64,000 nucleotides of DNA from Cricetomys ansorgei (Eukaryota > Chordata > Mammalia > Rodentia > Nesomyidae). The translations under genes were made by a program, and so were the position numbers. Numbering within the stretch: position 1 is the stretch's first letter; each line of letters starts with the position of its first letter. Below are positions 33,556 through 43,132 of this stretch, piece by piece. A model generated the notes under the pieces. The model saw nothing but the letters and a program-made list of their open reading frames with translations. It did not search any database and was not told the DNA's origin. Location: the NCBI GenBank assembly GCA_026225945.1, contig JAMJFZ010001133.1:186001-250000 (forward strand), given 5' to 3'.

Positions 33556-33857
33556 TGTGGTTAGTTGTGTATAAAATAATTGTTCATGCACTGTTGGGTG
33601 AGGGTCTCCCTAGGTCTTGGCATTTTGTATTGTTTGCAGGTGCTGGCTTTCTGTGGCGGATGGTTGATTGCTTATGATCTGCACCTGAGGAGTTCTGAAT
33701 CACTAAAAACACCTGAGCTCAGGCAGTCGAGGTTCCACTGTCGAGTATGGCATTGGCCAGGATAGTGGTTCCCTCTGCTGAGGTTTGGCAGGGTTTACAC
33801 CAATGAAAAATGCCTCCTTTTTGTCCTTGGTGAGTCACCACAGCAGGTACTACTATG
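33556..33857 (+). mobile_element. Solo LTR, family A, copy 3, nested in a MaLR LTR
   Basis: TGTGGTTAGTTGTGTATAAA.., GCACTGTTGGGTGAGGG, TTTTGTATTGTTTGCAGGTG, ATGATCTGCACCTGAGG, AAAAACACCTGAGCTCAGG, GAGGTTTGGCAGGGTTTACA, ending ACTACTATG (from ACTACA). Bounded by perfect 6-bp direct repeats AAAGGT at 33550-33555 and 33858-33863. A 6-bp duplication and TG start fit a class II (ERVK-like) LTR. About 302 bp, like copy 1. Confidence 0.82.
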
Positions 33858-34085
33858 AAAGGTTCTCCTGGTGGAAAGGCATAGCAGCAGAAGCATGTAG
33901 TGATTGGCCACATTGCATCTGTAGTCAGGAAAGCAGAGAGTGGATAGAGAGGGGCAGCCCTCAGTGACCACTTCCTTCAGCTCCTAAAGGTTTCACAACT
34001 TTCCAAGACATTGCCACCAAGAAGGAATCAAGTGTCAAATATATCAGTCTATGGGAACACTTCACATCCAAAGCCTGACATATGG
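33858..34085 (-). mobile_element. MaLR-type LTR, part 2 (split by nested LTR)
   Basis: Continues the element at 33495: GGTGGAAAGGCATAGCAGC, GGCCACATTGCATCTGTAG, TCAGGAAAGCAGAGAGTGG, CACTTCCTTCAGCTCC, then ATCAGTCTATGGGAACACTT and CACATCCAAAGCCTGACA, the reverse complement of the ORR1-like LTR 5' end. Confidence 0.75.
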
Positions 34086-34437
34086 TGAGCGAGAGTTAAA
34101 ACTGTAGAGGAAGTCAGGGTAATAAGGAGCTCATGTTCCTCAAGATTGTAGGGCTATCTTGAATGGGTCAGTATGGACATATGGTCCTTATAACAGGAAG
34201 AGGAGGAGCCTGGGGAGCCTGCGATGGCAGACAAGGCCAGAGAGCTGCTGGGAGAAGGACTGAGCTGGATTCTGTTAGGTCTGAAAATGCAATGTGCTTT
34301 AAGCCTAAGAATGCAAGTGTCCTCTAGACCAAGTCATAAAAGGCCAAGGAAATGTTTTTTAAATAATGTGTTTTAAAAAAACTTCTCCCAAATCCCTACT
34401 CTTAAAAAAAAAACAACTTAGAATTGAAAATGCCAAA
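34086..34437. other. No recognised feature
   Basis: Unique-looking spacer between the MaLR LTR and the SINE at 34438. It includes short A runs. Confidence 0.4.
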
Positions 34438-34680
34438 AGGCAGTGCTGCAGAGATAGCTTGGTGGCTGACAGCACTTGCTGCACTTCTGTAAGACCTGAG
34501 TTCAATTCTCAGCACTCACACTGGGCAGCTCACAGCTGCCCAGTTCTAGGGGATTTGCTGCCCTCATCTGGCCTCCCCTGTCACTGCATGCACACAGTGC
34601 ACATAAACTCATACAGGCGCACACACACACAAACACAAACACACACACACACAAATTTAATAAATAAATAAATAAAAGTT
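34438..34680 (+). mobile_element. B3-type SINE
   Basis: CAGTGCTGCAGAGATAGCTT, GACCTGAGTTCAATTCTCAG, CACACTGGGCAGCTCACAGC, TTCTAGGGGATTTGCTG, CCCTCATCTGGCCTCC, (CA)n, then (AAAT)n ending AATAAATAAATAAAAG. Confidence 0.85.
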
Positions 34681-35139
34681 AAAAAATGCTGAAAACCAGA
34701 ATAAAACATTGAACTATGAGGACATTACACATTACATAATATTCTTGTTTTTATTTGTTGGTTATTATTACATGTACACGAATTGTTTTTCAGCGTTTCA
34801 TCAAGATAGGTAATAAAATTCTACTTTTAAATGTCAAACCAGGACTGAATGACTCACCCTCAAATATTTCCTTTCCTTTATTTTCAAAAGCCAAAACAGC
34901 CAGAGAAGGGAATGCTGAGCCCTTCCTTAGCTAGCGCAGCTCATTGTGACCACATCCATGTGACTTGACCCCAGCATGGACTTGTCCCTACAGAGTCTCA
35001 TCCTTGTGCAGCAAAGAAGAGGTTGGCTGTGGGAAGCATAGTATGGGACTCATTATGTGAACAAATGATTGAATGAACGAGTGAATGAGCAAGTAACTAG
35101 ATCAGTGAACAAAGACACTTGTCCACAGGCCAGCATCAG
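34681..35139. other. No recognised feature
   Basis: Includes a decayed (GAAT/GAAC)n run near 35060-35090. Otherwise unassigned. Confidence 0.4.
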
Positions 35140-35380
35140 GCGAAAGCCAGCAGACTGCAAGTGGTAATTTCGTTCCAAATTGAACTGAGACTGTATTCAT
35201 GTGAGCTATTTGCGGCCTCATCAGAGAAGTTTACAGGCTAATTATTGCGGGGCACAAAAGCCCCAGCAGCCATCCAGGAATGCCTGACTCGCGTCTTAGA
35301 AGAATTGATTTAAATGTCATTAATTTCCCCGGATGATTCAGAGTCACTTTTCACTTAGGCTTCAGTAAATGGCAAAGAAG
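35140..35380. other. Non-repeat block, candidate conserved non-coding element
   Basis: Repeat-free with several homeodomain-like TAAT cores (GGTAATTTC, GCTAATTATT, TCATTAATTT), an AP-1-like TGATTCAG and retained CpGs. It reads like distal enhancer sequence, but conservation cannot be tested here. Confidence 0.3.
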
Positions 35381-35748
35381 TATGCACATGTCCTTCCTGA
35401 GTCTGTTAGTCACAATCGCTGGCAATCGGCTCTTCTGTTGCCTTCCGCGTGTCGCCTGGGGGAGCGTGTGTCCCCGCCACCATATGGCTCAGCCTGTGAC
35501 CCCCTTGCTCTTTCTCAGATTAGACATCACAGGAGAATGCGGCATTCACACTGAGACCCTGTTCTAGAAATGATTGAAAAGCAACCAGTTGTGCCCAAAG
35601 TCGATCACAGGAAAAGAGACGGATGGTTTTCAAAAGACAAGTGGGATTTGAATGCGAGCTCTTAGGTTTACACACAGCTTTGGGCCTGTAGTCGTCAGAT
35701 AACTATAAGATTTGGGATTCTCTAAGCTTATTTGTTTATTGATTGATT
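35381..35748. other. No recognised feature
   Basis: Two overlapping 61-codon plus frames (35369-35567) in different phases. No domain. GCCACCATATGG at 35477 resembles a start context but is not in a supported frame. Confidence 0.35.
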
Positions 35749-35784
35749 GTGTGTGTGTGTGTGCGCGCGCGCGCGCGTGCGCGT

Positions 35785-35822
<38 letters not shown>

Positions 35823-35824
35823 TG
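35749..35824 (+). repeat. (GT)n-(GC)n compound microsatellite, Z-DNA-prone
   Basis: (GT) units, then (GC) units GCGCGCGCGCGCG, then GTGCGT variants and a long (GT)n. Almost pure alternating purine-pyrimidine over about 75 bp. It abuts a reverse SINE at 35825, whose CA-rich tail would have seeded it. Confidence 0.93.
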
Positions 35825-36000
35825 TTCTTAGGCACCATTCATCTTGGTTTTTGAGACAGAGTCTCTCATTGGCCTGGAACCTGCCAAAGTAAGGTCAGCT
35901 GGCCAGCCAGGCTCTCTCCGTCTCCCTGGGACTAAGACTCCCAGCATGCACTGCTGGATCTGGCTTCATCATGTGGGTTCTGGGGATGGGACTGTGCCAG
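35825..36000 (-). mobile_element. Composite rodent SINE fragment, reverse orientation
   Basis: TCTTAGGCACCATTCATCTT, GGTTTTTGAGACAGAGTCTC, TCATTGGCCTGGAACC, GTCAGCTGGCCAGCCAGGC, CCCAGCATGCACTGCTGG, CATGTGGGTTCTGGGGATG. Same composite family as 19290. The tRNA-like head is missing at the right end. Confidence 0.75.
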
Positions 36001-37079
36001 GATGTCTCTAAAGACTTGGATCTCTCAAAGTAGAACTGGGTGCTCAGACAGCACCCAAGTGTCTCTCTCAACTCTCCCCCCCTCCCCTCCAGAGAATTGT
36101 TGCCTGTGTCTATGTAGAAGTTATAAAATTGAGAAGACGTTGCTGCTGGGTGCCAACATCCAGTGACTAAATATACTGTTTTCGTTTTATAGGAAAAAAA
36201 AGAAAAAAGAAAGAAAGAAAAGAAAAATCACCTGGGAAAGAAAATCAGACACAATTCTAGGGGAAAAGGTGATTTCAGGTGCACGTCTTATTTATTCCTG
36301 ATTTTTCTGTCTTGTCATTTTACTTGGCTGTGCCCTTGAGAATCTGGCTTAAGACATTGTCACTGTCTGCGGTGGGAGGACTCAGACCCAGGCACAGTGA
36401 TGCCTACTAGAGACTTGCATCTGCACTAGAGTTTTAAGAATGGGTCCTGGATTTGTGGCACAGAGAAACCGAGGAGTAGGTCTGTGGGGCTCACACAGTC
36501 GCCCAAAAACAGGGGATCTTTGCGCCCTGAGCTCGTGGAGCTGTGGCCGCGGGGAGTAAACCAGACATCTGTGGGGGAGACAAAGAGGACACAGCAGTGT
36601 CCAAAAGAATACGAGGAGTGTAATTGGTGAAGGAGCCCAGGCAGGTGAGAGAACTGGGTCCTAGCGGGGAACGACGGCTCACTTTGGAAAAAACGGAGAA
36701 AAGTTGAACTCTTGATTGACCCGGAGGCATCCGACATAACTTGAGAGGTGTGGCAGAACCACGCAAGTTTTAATCACCAAAAAGTGTATTATTGTTTAAT
36801 TGAGCAGAGAGCGCGGGCTCAGGTTGATGTTCTGACTGTAAGGGAGCAGAACCCATTCTTCCACGTGAAGCAGAACACTTTCATCCGGATGCAGCCCACC
36901 CCACCATTCGTCGGGTATGCCTTGGCTTCGCAGTGTAGACACAAAGGTCTACGTGATCCCAATTCCCTGGTCTCATTTTCTCCTACTCATGCTGCTGACG
37001 GGGCCCGGGTGACCCGTCTCGCGTCAGATGAGCTACAAAAGGTTTTTCTCTTCGTGTTTTCCATGGTTTGTTTTTCTCT
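36001..37079. other. No recognised feature
   Basis: Contains a purine-rich run (36191-36228). From 36420 to 37030 it is somewhat CpG-richer (GCCGCGGGG, GGAACGACGG, TCGTCGGG, CGGGTGACCCGTCTCGCG) but far from a CpG island. Frames of 91-111 codons on both strands (36426-37083) lack recognised domains. Confidence 0.35.
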
Positions 37080-37440
37080 TTGATGGAAAGAAACGGCGTG
37101 TCAAAGGGAAGGGAGTGCAGTCTGCGGCACAGAAGCCCCTCATCTGTCACTGACAGCATCCCAGACTTATTCAGCCCCCTGCCTCGCTGCTGAGTGGGGA
37201 TAGGATTGCCAGAAACCCGAGGAGAAGCACTCTCAGAAAGTTAAACCAAGTGGGAGTAATTAAGTTTTCCAAGCATGGAGTGAAATAGCTCTCCAGCAGT
37301 GGCAAGCGGAGCGAGCCCACCTGACTTCCAGAAACTTCCAAGGTGCTGTGCCAGGAAAATGAAGGGCTTTCTGTTGCTTTTCTTGCTTCTCTTGGGCGTG
37401 GGTTGGGGGAGCCTGGTACATGTCATGCCAGTCAGTCAGT
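37080..37440. other. Non-repeat block, candidate conserved non-coding element
   Basis: Repeat-free with CpGs kept (GGCGTGTC, CTGCGGC, AACCCGAGG, AAGCGGAGCGAG) and AGTAATTAAG homeodomain-like sites. Small frames on the minus strand are unremarkable. Conservation is inferred from texture only. Confidence 0.22.
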
Positions 37441-38339
37441 GCTACTGATCTAGCGGGCATTCGGTGGGCTTCCATCAGAGAGGGACACTGGGCTTTCGTT
37501 GCCTGGGTATGACTCAGACTCAGGACTCAACCTTAGAATCCCAGTGAGGTCAGCGTGAAACACAGCCCCTCATTGTCAAGAGCAAATGAGTTTTAAATAT
37601 AGATAACTCATCCAATAATCTAGATGGTGGGGTCATCCAGCAAAATTGGAATTTTCTTTTAACCTTAAAGGAAACCATTTGCACAATTCAGGCTTTTACT
37701 CACATAATGAATCCACTTAAAATTAAGAGAAATCTCTCATCAGAGATTGCTCAAGCTCCTGTGGCTTCTCTTTGTGCGATTAATTTTGCTAATGGTCAAG
37801 TTCCTGGCTGAGGATATCAACGGAGCAGAGCTCTACACTTTCCCAAGCACAGGGCCTGTTGAAAGGATGCTTAATAAAGCTGAGATAGGGCTCCTTTGTG
37901 CCTTTGATGGGGGAGACAGGATAGCATCAGACTGGGGAAAGCCATGAGCCCGATGGCTGCCACATGAGGAGATAAAGCAGAGAGCAGTCAGGAGTGCCTC
38001 GGAGCTGTTATGAAGTGGAAGTCTGTGTTTGAACAAGGAATATTTGAAACTGGAACCAGCCAGTCTGAACGTAGAAAGGCTATTGGCAGGACTGATGGAC
38101 TCAGTGTCTGAAGTCTGTTATTCCTTCTGCTGTTAGCTCTTGGTTCTGAGGCATGCACTCTTGACCTTTGACACATTCACACATGAGCAGTATAGTAGAA
38201 ATGTCTAGAACTGATGGGAAGAGGGAAAGGAAGTATTGATGTGCATAACTCTGTGCCACTTCAGAGGATGAAAGGAAGCAGTCTCATGTGTAGGAGTGAC
38301 TTGTGCGATTGCATCTGAACTCTGAAACTTAATTGTGAA
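37441..38339. other. No recognised feature
   Basis: Unique-looking. The 66-codon plus frame at 37747 starts with a hydrophobic stretch (LLWLLFVRLILLMVKFL), but neither promoter nor continuation is visible, so I do not call it. Confidence 0.35.
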
Positions 38340-38432
38340 GCACATTTTAAAAATGATGAAACCAAGGCTTAGGATATAAGGGCCTTGCTTAAAGATATAG
38401 AGGCAAACCACAGAATTGAACCCAACAGTCTC
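38340..38432 (-). mobile_element. MIR fragment, reverse orientation
   Basis: AAATGATGAAACCAAGGCTT, AAGGGCCTTGCTTAAAGAT, GAGGCAAACCACAGAATTGA and ACCCAACAGTCTC match the reverse-complement MIR order (GAGGAAACTGAGGC..TTGCCCAAGGTCAC..GAACCCAGG.CTC). Confidence 0.68.
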
Positions 38433-38589
38433 AGCCCTTCTTAGTGGGTCTCAGAGCAGAGACACTGGGCTTGTGGCATTCGCAGTGCCTGTAAGCTTTT
38501 TAGAAATGAAAATACAGGAGGATCTGAGAATGACATTCGGCAGTCTGTGTTTTAACAAAGCTTGTAACACCCCATCCCTGGCCATCTCA
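38433..38589. other. Spacer without recognised feature
   Basis: Short unique spacer between the MIR and the ERV-like region. Confidence 0.35.
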
Positions 38590-39230
38590 TAATACAAAAT
38601 GCATTCAGTACAACCTCAAACACCTGGACATACATTTCACTCTTATCCAAAGTTCTGTTACTCAGAACAGAATCCTGACCAAAGGGCGGAGATGCAAAAG
38701 GGAAAGACGAGGCTAGACAAATCCCAGTGGGGCAGACACCACACTCCACAACCAGCATCTAAGGCTTCTGGTTCCATCATCTGGGATCTGATGAACTTGA
38801 GTAGTCCTGCCCTTTTACCTTTGTGTGGCCTCTTTCTTGGACTGGCTCCACTCCGGTGGCTGCAGCTTTCCTCAGTAGACATCCCATGTCCCTGGTATGT
38901 CAACATCTCCAAGTCACCTTGGCTTCACCTTCACAGCTTTGTTCACAGGAGTTCCATACAGGGTCTCAGACATTCTGTTACACATTCTCTGCTTTCAGTG
39001 GCTTTCTGAAGCCTTGGAGCAACTCTCCGTGGCCCCATAATCCTTACATCCAATGTAAATACAACTGGATTTTTCTAGAGAGTAGAGTTCTCCAAAGAGT
39101 TCAACATACAGTAATGGAAGGATGCAGCCATAAGAACACAAAGCAGCTGTTCCACAGCTCCTCCCCAACTTGCCATTTGTTCTTCTATATATTAAAGCTC
39201 CCACGACTTAAGGATTTCATCTAGTACAAT
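38590..39230 (-). mobile_element. Probable ERV internal remnant, reverse orientation
   Basis: Read on the minus strand it parallels the ERV interior at 780-1385: a GGCCAGCC/AGCCAGTCC-type block, an AGGTTGACATACC counterpart and a TTTTGTATTATGAGATGGCCAGG downstream block. Typical rodent-ERV phrases on the plus strand are CATCTCCAAGTCACC, GGCTTCACCTTCACAGC and TGGACTGGCTCCACTCC. Two overlapping frames of 136 and 133 codons (38599-39009, 38823-39224) are antisense to the element and incidental. Assignment is by resemblance only. Confidence 0.45.
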
Positions 39231-39429
39231 GTTTATTAAAAGTATTAAGTCCTTAACTTTCTACAGCTTTTCTGATGCAATCAAGCATAACCTTCCAAAG
39301 TTTCCTGTGTAGTAAGTCAAGCTATCTAGAGAAAGGTAGATAGATTTGTGTATAAGGTATGGGGGGAGAGTTATGGGGAGAGAAAGTTAGTTGTGTGAAT
39401 TTTCCAGAGGAAACATGAATGAATGAACA
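39231..39429. other. Spacer without recognised feature
   Basis: AT-rich spacer, possibly more ERV interior. Confidence 0.3.
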
Positions 39430-39830
39430 TCTGCTCACTCAGATACAGAACCAACAACAGACCAACATAATGGTTACACTAAGTCCAACATGGTAGAACA
39501 ATGAGTTTACTGGGAGCACTTACTGGAGTTCAAGTGATTCCAAGATAGCTGCATCACAGAAAAGCCACCCAGAATGGTGCTCCTTGTATGACTTGCAGGC
39601 AGCTCAACATGTCAGAGTCTCCTCCAGGTACCTTGGCCTCCTCCACAGCAACTGTTTCTGCTTCTACAACCTTGGGGAGGGACCTTGTGAATCTATGGGT
39701 TTCAGGAACTTCCTGTGCTTTGTAAATTGTTTCCTTCCTGAGTTTCATAAGCTTCTCTCACCCTCCTGGTGGCGGGGGGATTTTCAATTTGGAAGAAATG
39801 ATTACACAAAATCATATACACACATGTGCT
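39430..39830 (-). mobile_element. Possible LTR or related rodent repeat, reverse orientation
   Basis: Phrases common in a rodent interspersed repeat: GAGTTTACTGGGAGCACTTA, GCTGCATCACAGAAAAGCCA, CTTGCAGGCAGCTCAACATG, GGTTTCAGGAACTTCCTG. Its place beside the ERV-like block at 38590 would suit a 5' LTR of a minus-strand element. No clear TG/CA ends or target duplication were found. Confidence 0.42.
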
Positions 39831-40547
39831 TTACAGAAAGAGCCACACTCAACTGAATGGTGTATTTGATGTACTGCTGTTAAGTCTGTTTCTGTTCTAC
39901 TTCACCTGACACTGGATAGACAAGGTTGACAAGCATAATAGAATATTTCCAACAAGCTTTCCAAGATCTAGTGGAAGGCAGTGATGTCTCTTGTACTCCA
40001 AGTACTGGAAGAATGTGAATATCCCTGGAGACAAAGGAGGGAGCAGTTAACTTTGCTTGGGAGGAAGGAAATGGGTAGTCCACCAGGAAGGCCATTCTTA
40101 AAGTGGGCCTCTTAGGATGACTTTAACATAGTCAAGAGGAAAATGGAAGAATCCAGGAAGAAAACAAATAAAATGATACCTACTCACACTCAATAGTGAC
40201 AAAGAACAGATCTCACTGAGGAGAGTAAAGAATTGTATGTAACCAGGTACATTAGAGTGTGAACAGCATGGGCTGCTCACTGACGCATAAGGAAGCCAGC
40301 AAAGCCCATTGGTGAATTGGTGATGAGGTCAGGAGTTGACTATTGAAGAATGTAGGGTCCTGCCAGAGAGACCTGTGACAAAAAAGAATTTTACTCTAGA
40401 AAGTTGTGTTGATGAGAAATGACTAAAAGTTTTACATTAATGTGTGAAACCCTCAAACAATTAAAAGCAATGTAAAGAATGCTTCTGGCTTTCCATTGGA
40501 AGTAATTATCACTTCCAGGTTAAAAAAAAAAATCTAAATATGAGGGA
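39831..40547. other. No recognised feature
   Basis: Unique-looking sequence. Nothing recognised. Confidence 0.4.
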
Positions 40548-40760
40548 TAAAAGTGGTGAATTAGAGTATGGAGTAATGGCTATAGGTTTATATCGCTGTT
40601 GCAGAGGACCTGAGTTCAGTTCCCGGTACCCACACTGGGCAGCTCCCAAACCTAGAACTCTCACTCCCAGGGGAACTGAGGCCTCTCCTCAGTGGGCACC
40701 ACACTTGTATGCACAGCTCCAGCACATGTACTCATACAATCAAAAATACTAAAAATGAAC
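40548..40760 (+). mobile_element. B2/B3-type SINE
   Basis: GTATGGAGTAATGGCTATAG (decayed A box), CAGAGGACCTGAGTTCAGTT, CCCACACTGGGCAGCTCCC, CTCCCAGGGGAACTGAGGCC and GCACATGTACTCATAC. Confidence 0.8.
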
Positions 40761-41344
40761 CATTTTAAAATGGAGTATCTTACAATGATACACTTTAATA
40801 AGCTAGGCCACCACAGTATTCTGCACCCAGCATTTCATAAGCTAGCCCTGTAGTACCCTCACAGGAACAGGGGAAAATATATCCAACATTATCTATGAGC
40901 AAATATGCTTCAACTCACCTCATTTAAAATCATAGTATATTTAAATCCACATTCGTGTGAGTCAGTTCTTTTAACTGCTATTCTGTGCTAACATCTATTT
41001 TTAAAAATCACAAGTTAGGTAGAAGTAAATGTGGGTGAAAGTTTAACGTTTAGTGTCTCTGAGACTGATAAAACGGAAGACACCAAAATGATAGGTTTGA
41101 TTAAACATTAGCATCAATATCAATGCAGAATGAGAGTAAGCACCAATATTAATTACTATCCAGGTTTAACACACACATTAATTACAAACAATAATTACAA
41201 ACAAAACAGACAAGCAATAAACACTCGCGTCCTGTGTGTACCTAAATAATTTAACATCAGTCATTTCTAAAGGTAACAAATAGGAAGAATTCCAGTAAAT
41301 AGCATGAATAGAGAGAAATAGCTCCTGGCAGACAGAACATTTAT
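40761..41344. other. AT-rich sequence without recognised features
   Basis: Contains AATTACAAACAATAATTACAAAC, a short local duplication at about 41180-41203. No coding signal. Confidence 0.4.
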
Positions 41345-41465
41345 TTTTCCTCTTCAGATAATGTCTTACTATGTATCTCAGGCTGGTCTAAAATTTGGGA
41401 TTCTCCTGTCTCATCATCAGCCTTCTAGGCTCTGGGACCCCAGGCCTGCCCCACCACGCTCAGCA
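41345..41465 (-). mobile_element. B1-type SINE fragment, reverse orientation
   Basis: TTTTTCCTCTTCAGATAATG, TCTTACTATGTATCTCAGGC, TGGTCTAAAATTTGGGATTC, TCCTGTCTC and CTGCCCCACCACGCTCAGC, in the order of a reverse-complement B1. Confidence 0.7.
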
Positions 41466-42672
41466 TAGAAAAGCAGTCTTGATGATGTCTGCAGATAGAG
41501 TTTGAGGAGAGGATCACAGCCGTGCCAGGATGACTCAGCAAACAACACCACTTCTCTGACTTCTCTGCAGGAAAGCTTAACAGCATCCTTGGGTAGAATG
41601 TGAGTTCTTTGGCCCAATCATTTCATTTCATTTCAAGATTTGTTTCTCTTAAAAGGAAAATGAGATGCAGTTGGACAAACAGAGGGAAAATGCATTGGCT
41701 CGGAGGAGAGCAGTTTTATGGGACTAAGTCATACACATGGAGGGTATCAGTCTCATTCAAATTACCTTCTTTTCTTTTAAGCGTATCAGCAGGCTCAGGG
41801 GCCTTGATGCTTCTCCAAATGTACCAGGTCTCCAGAGAGGCATGCTGGGTTCTACAGAGGACAGTGGGGCTAATGATGGGTCTCTGTAATAGTTGGCTTA
41901 GGGACATGGAATTCAAAGTCATGGCCTCTTTCCCCCATAGAATCCATTCTGCAACTCTGGAATATTTAAAAAGTTGAAAACAACTTGAATTTTAAAAGCT
42001 GCATGCATTTTAAAAATGCCATTCCTGCCTAAAAATTCAAACTTATAAACCCAAGGTTAGAACACTACAATTCAGGCTTTTTAATGCATTTGTTTGAGCT
42101 CCACAAGGTTCCAAGCCTGAGTCTTTTAGCATGAACTTATTTGTTCAATAGGCAGAGAGGAGGTTTCCAATACCCTGTCTACCACATGGGTAAACATCCT
42201 TGAAATATCACCAAAAACTTCTAACCCTTGTTCAAAGGGACAATTAAATGAAAAGCAAAGTCCAGAAATCAAAAGCATTTTGAACCCAGCCCAGAATCCG
42301 CGACCCCCATGGCGAAGCCAGTTGTGCACCAAAGACATGGAAATAACTAGGAAGGATTTATTCTCTCAAAGATGTTTTCCCAATCCTTGAAAAACAAACA
42401 CATGGCTGTGCCTCTCAAATTTAGCACCCTCTTCCTGTATCTCTAGCATAGCTTTCCTACTCATTTGAATTTCTGCCCACAGAGTCTTTGACTCTTTAGT
42501 GAGAGAAACTAAACATTGCTTTTCTCCACGAAGTACACTTGAGGATGTGCTTTCCCATGAGGAGAACAGGGAGCCTTCCAGAGGAAGATACAGTGGAGGT
42601 TTCATTCTGATGCCCCCACCATGGTCCAAACTCGGTCTCCAGGGCTGGCACTGACTCTGCTGGTGGTGTCAT
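41466..42672. other. No recognised feature
   Basis: Unique-looking. A 125-codon plus frame (41600-41977) overlaps a 68-codon minus frame and shows no motif. Confidence 0.38.
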
Positions 42673-42690
42673 CCCCCCCCCCCCCCCCCC
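42673..42690 (+). repeat. Poly-C run of 18
   Basis: 18 consecutive C, then GG. A mononucleotide run of this kind is rare, polymorphic and hard to sequence. The G strand can quadruplex. Confidence 0.95.
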
Positions 42691-43029
42691 GGTCAAGGAA
42701 TGTCAGCTGTCCTTGAAGTGTTTCTGAGGACCTCTGTGATACATTTATCTATCGTTCTGTCCATATTGCCAGGCTCTGAAGGCAGGACACTGCTGCATAG
42801 GGCAGGAGAGGTGCCAGACCTTCATAATGACACCAATCCTGCCCTGCTTCCCTCTCCCCTCTTTGGGAAGTGCCCTGGAATTTTATTGTAGTGTCATTGC
42901 ATGGCCATTACATTTGAACAAACACTTCCCTTCGGGATTTTATAAAAGCATAAAATAGCAAGGCAGAGACTGGAAATAAAATGTGACATTTTGAACTAAA
43001 ATTCAGATACTTTAAAGTGGCACAGATTT
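42691..43029. other. No recognised feature
   Basis: Unique-looking sequence. Nothing recognised. Confidence 0.4.
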
Positions 43030-43132
43030 TACAAAAAAAAAAAAAGAAAAAAAGAAAGTCTGTCCCAAAACATACAATCCTGGCCAAAAAAGAAAAAGGA
43101 AAAAGAAAAAAGAAAAAGGGGCAAAAAAGGGC
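43030..43132 (+). repeat. A-rich/AAAAAG low-complexity region
   Basis: A run, then AAAGAAAAAAAGAAAG, a 25-bp unique gap and (AAAAAGG)n-like sequence. It could be two retroposon tails, but no body precedes either. It explains the lysine-rich start of a 124-codon frame (43017-43391). Confidence 0.75.

Noticed and set aside
35471..35484. GCCACCATATGG resembling a Kozak start
   Set aside because: ATA replaces ATG at the critical position, and no long frame follows.
36420..37030. CpG island promoter
   Set aside because: CpGs are somewhat enriched but too sparse, and GC content is too low for an island by eye.
37747..37947. Hydrophobic N-terminus resembling a signal anchor
   Set aside because: The frame is only 66 codons, with no promoter, splice signals or homology that I recognise. 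Hydrophobic starts are common in random T-rich frames.
38599..39224. Two overlapping frames of 136 and 133 codons
   Set aside because: They overlap in different phases and are antisense to a probable ERV interior. No domain is visible.
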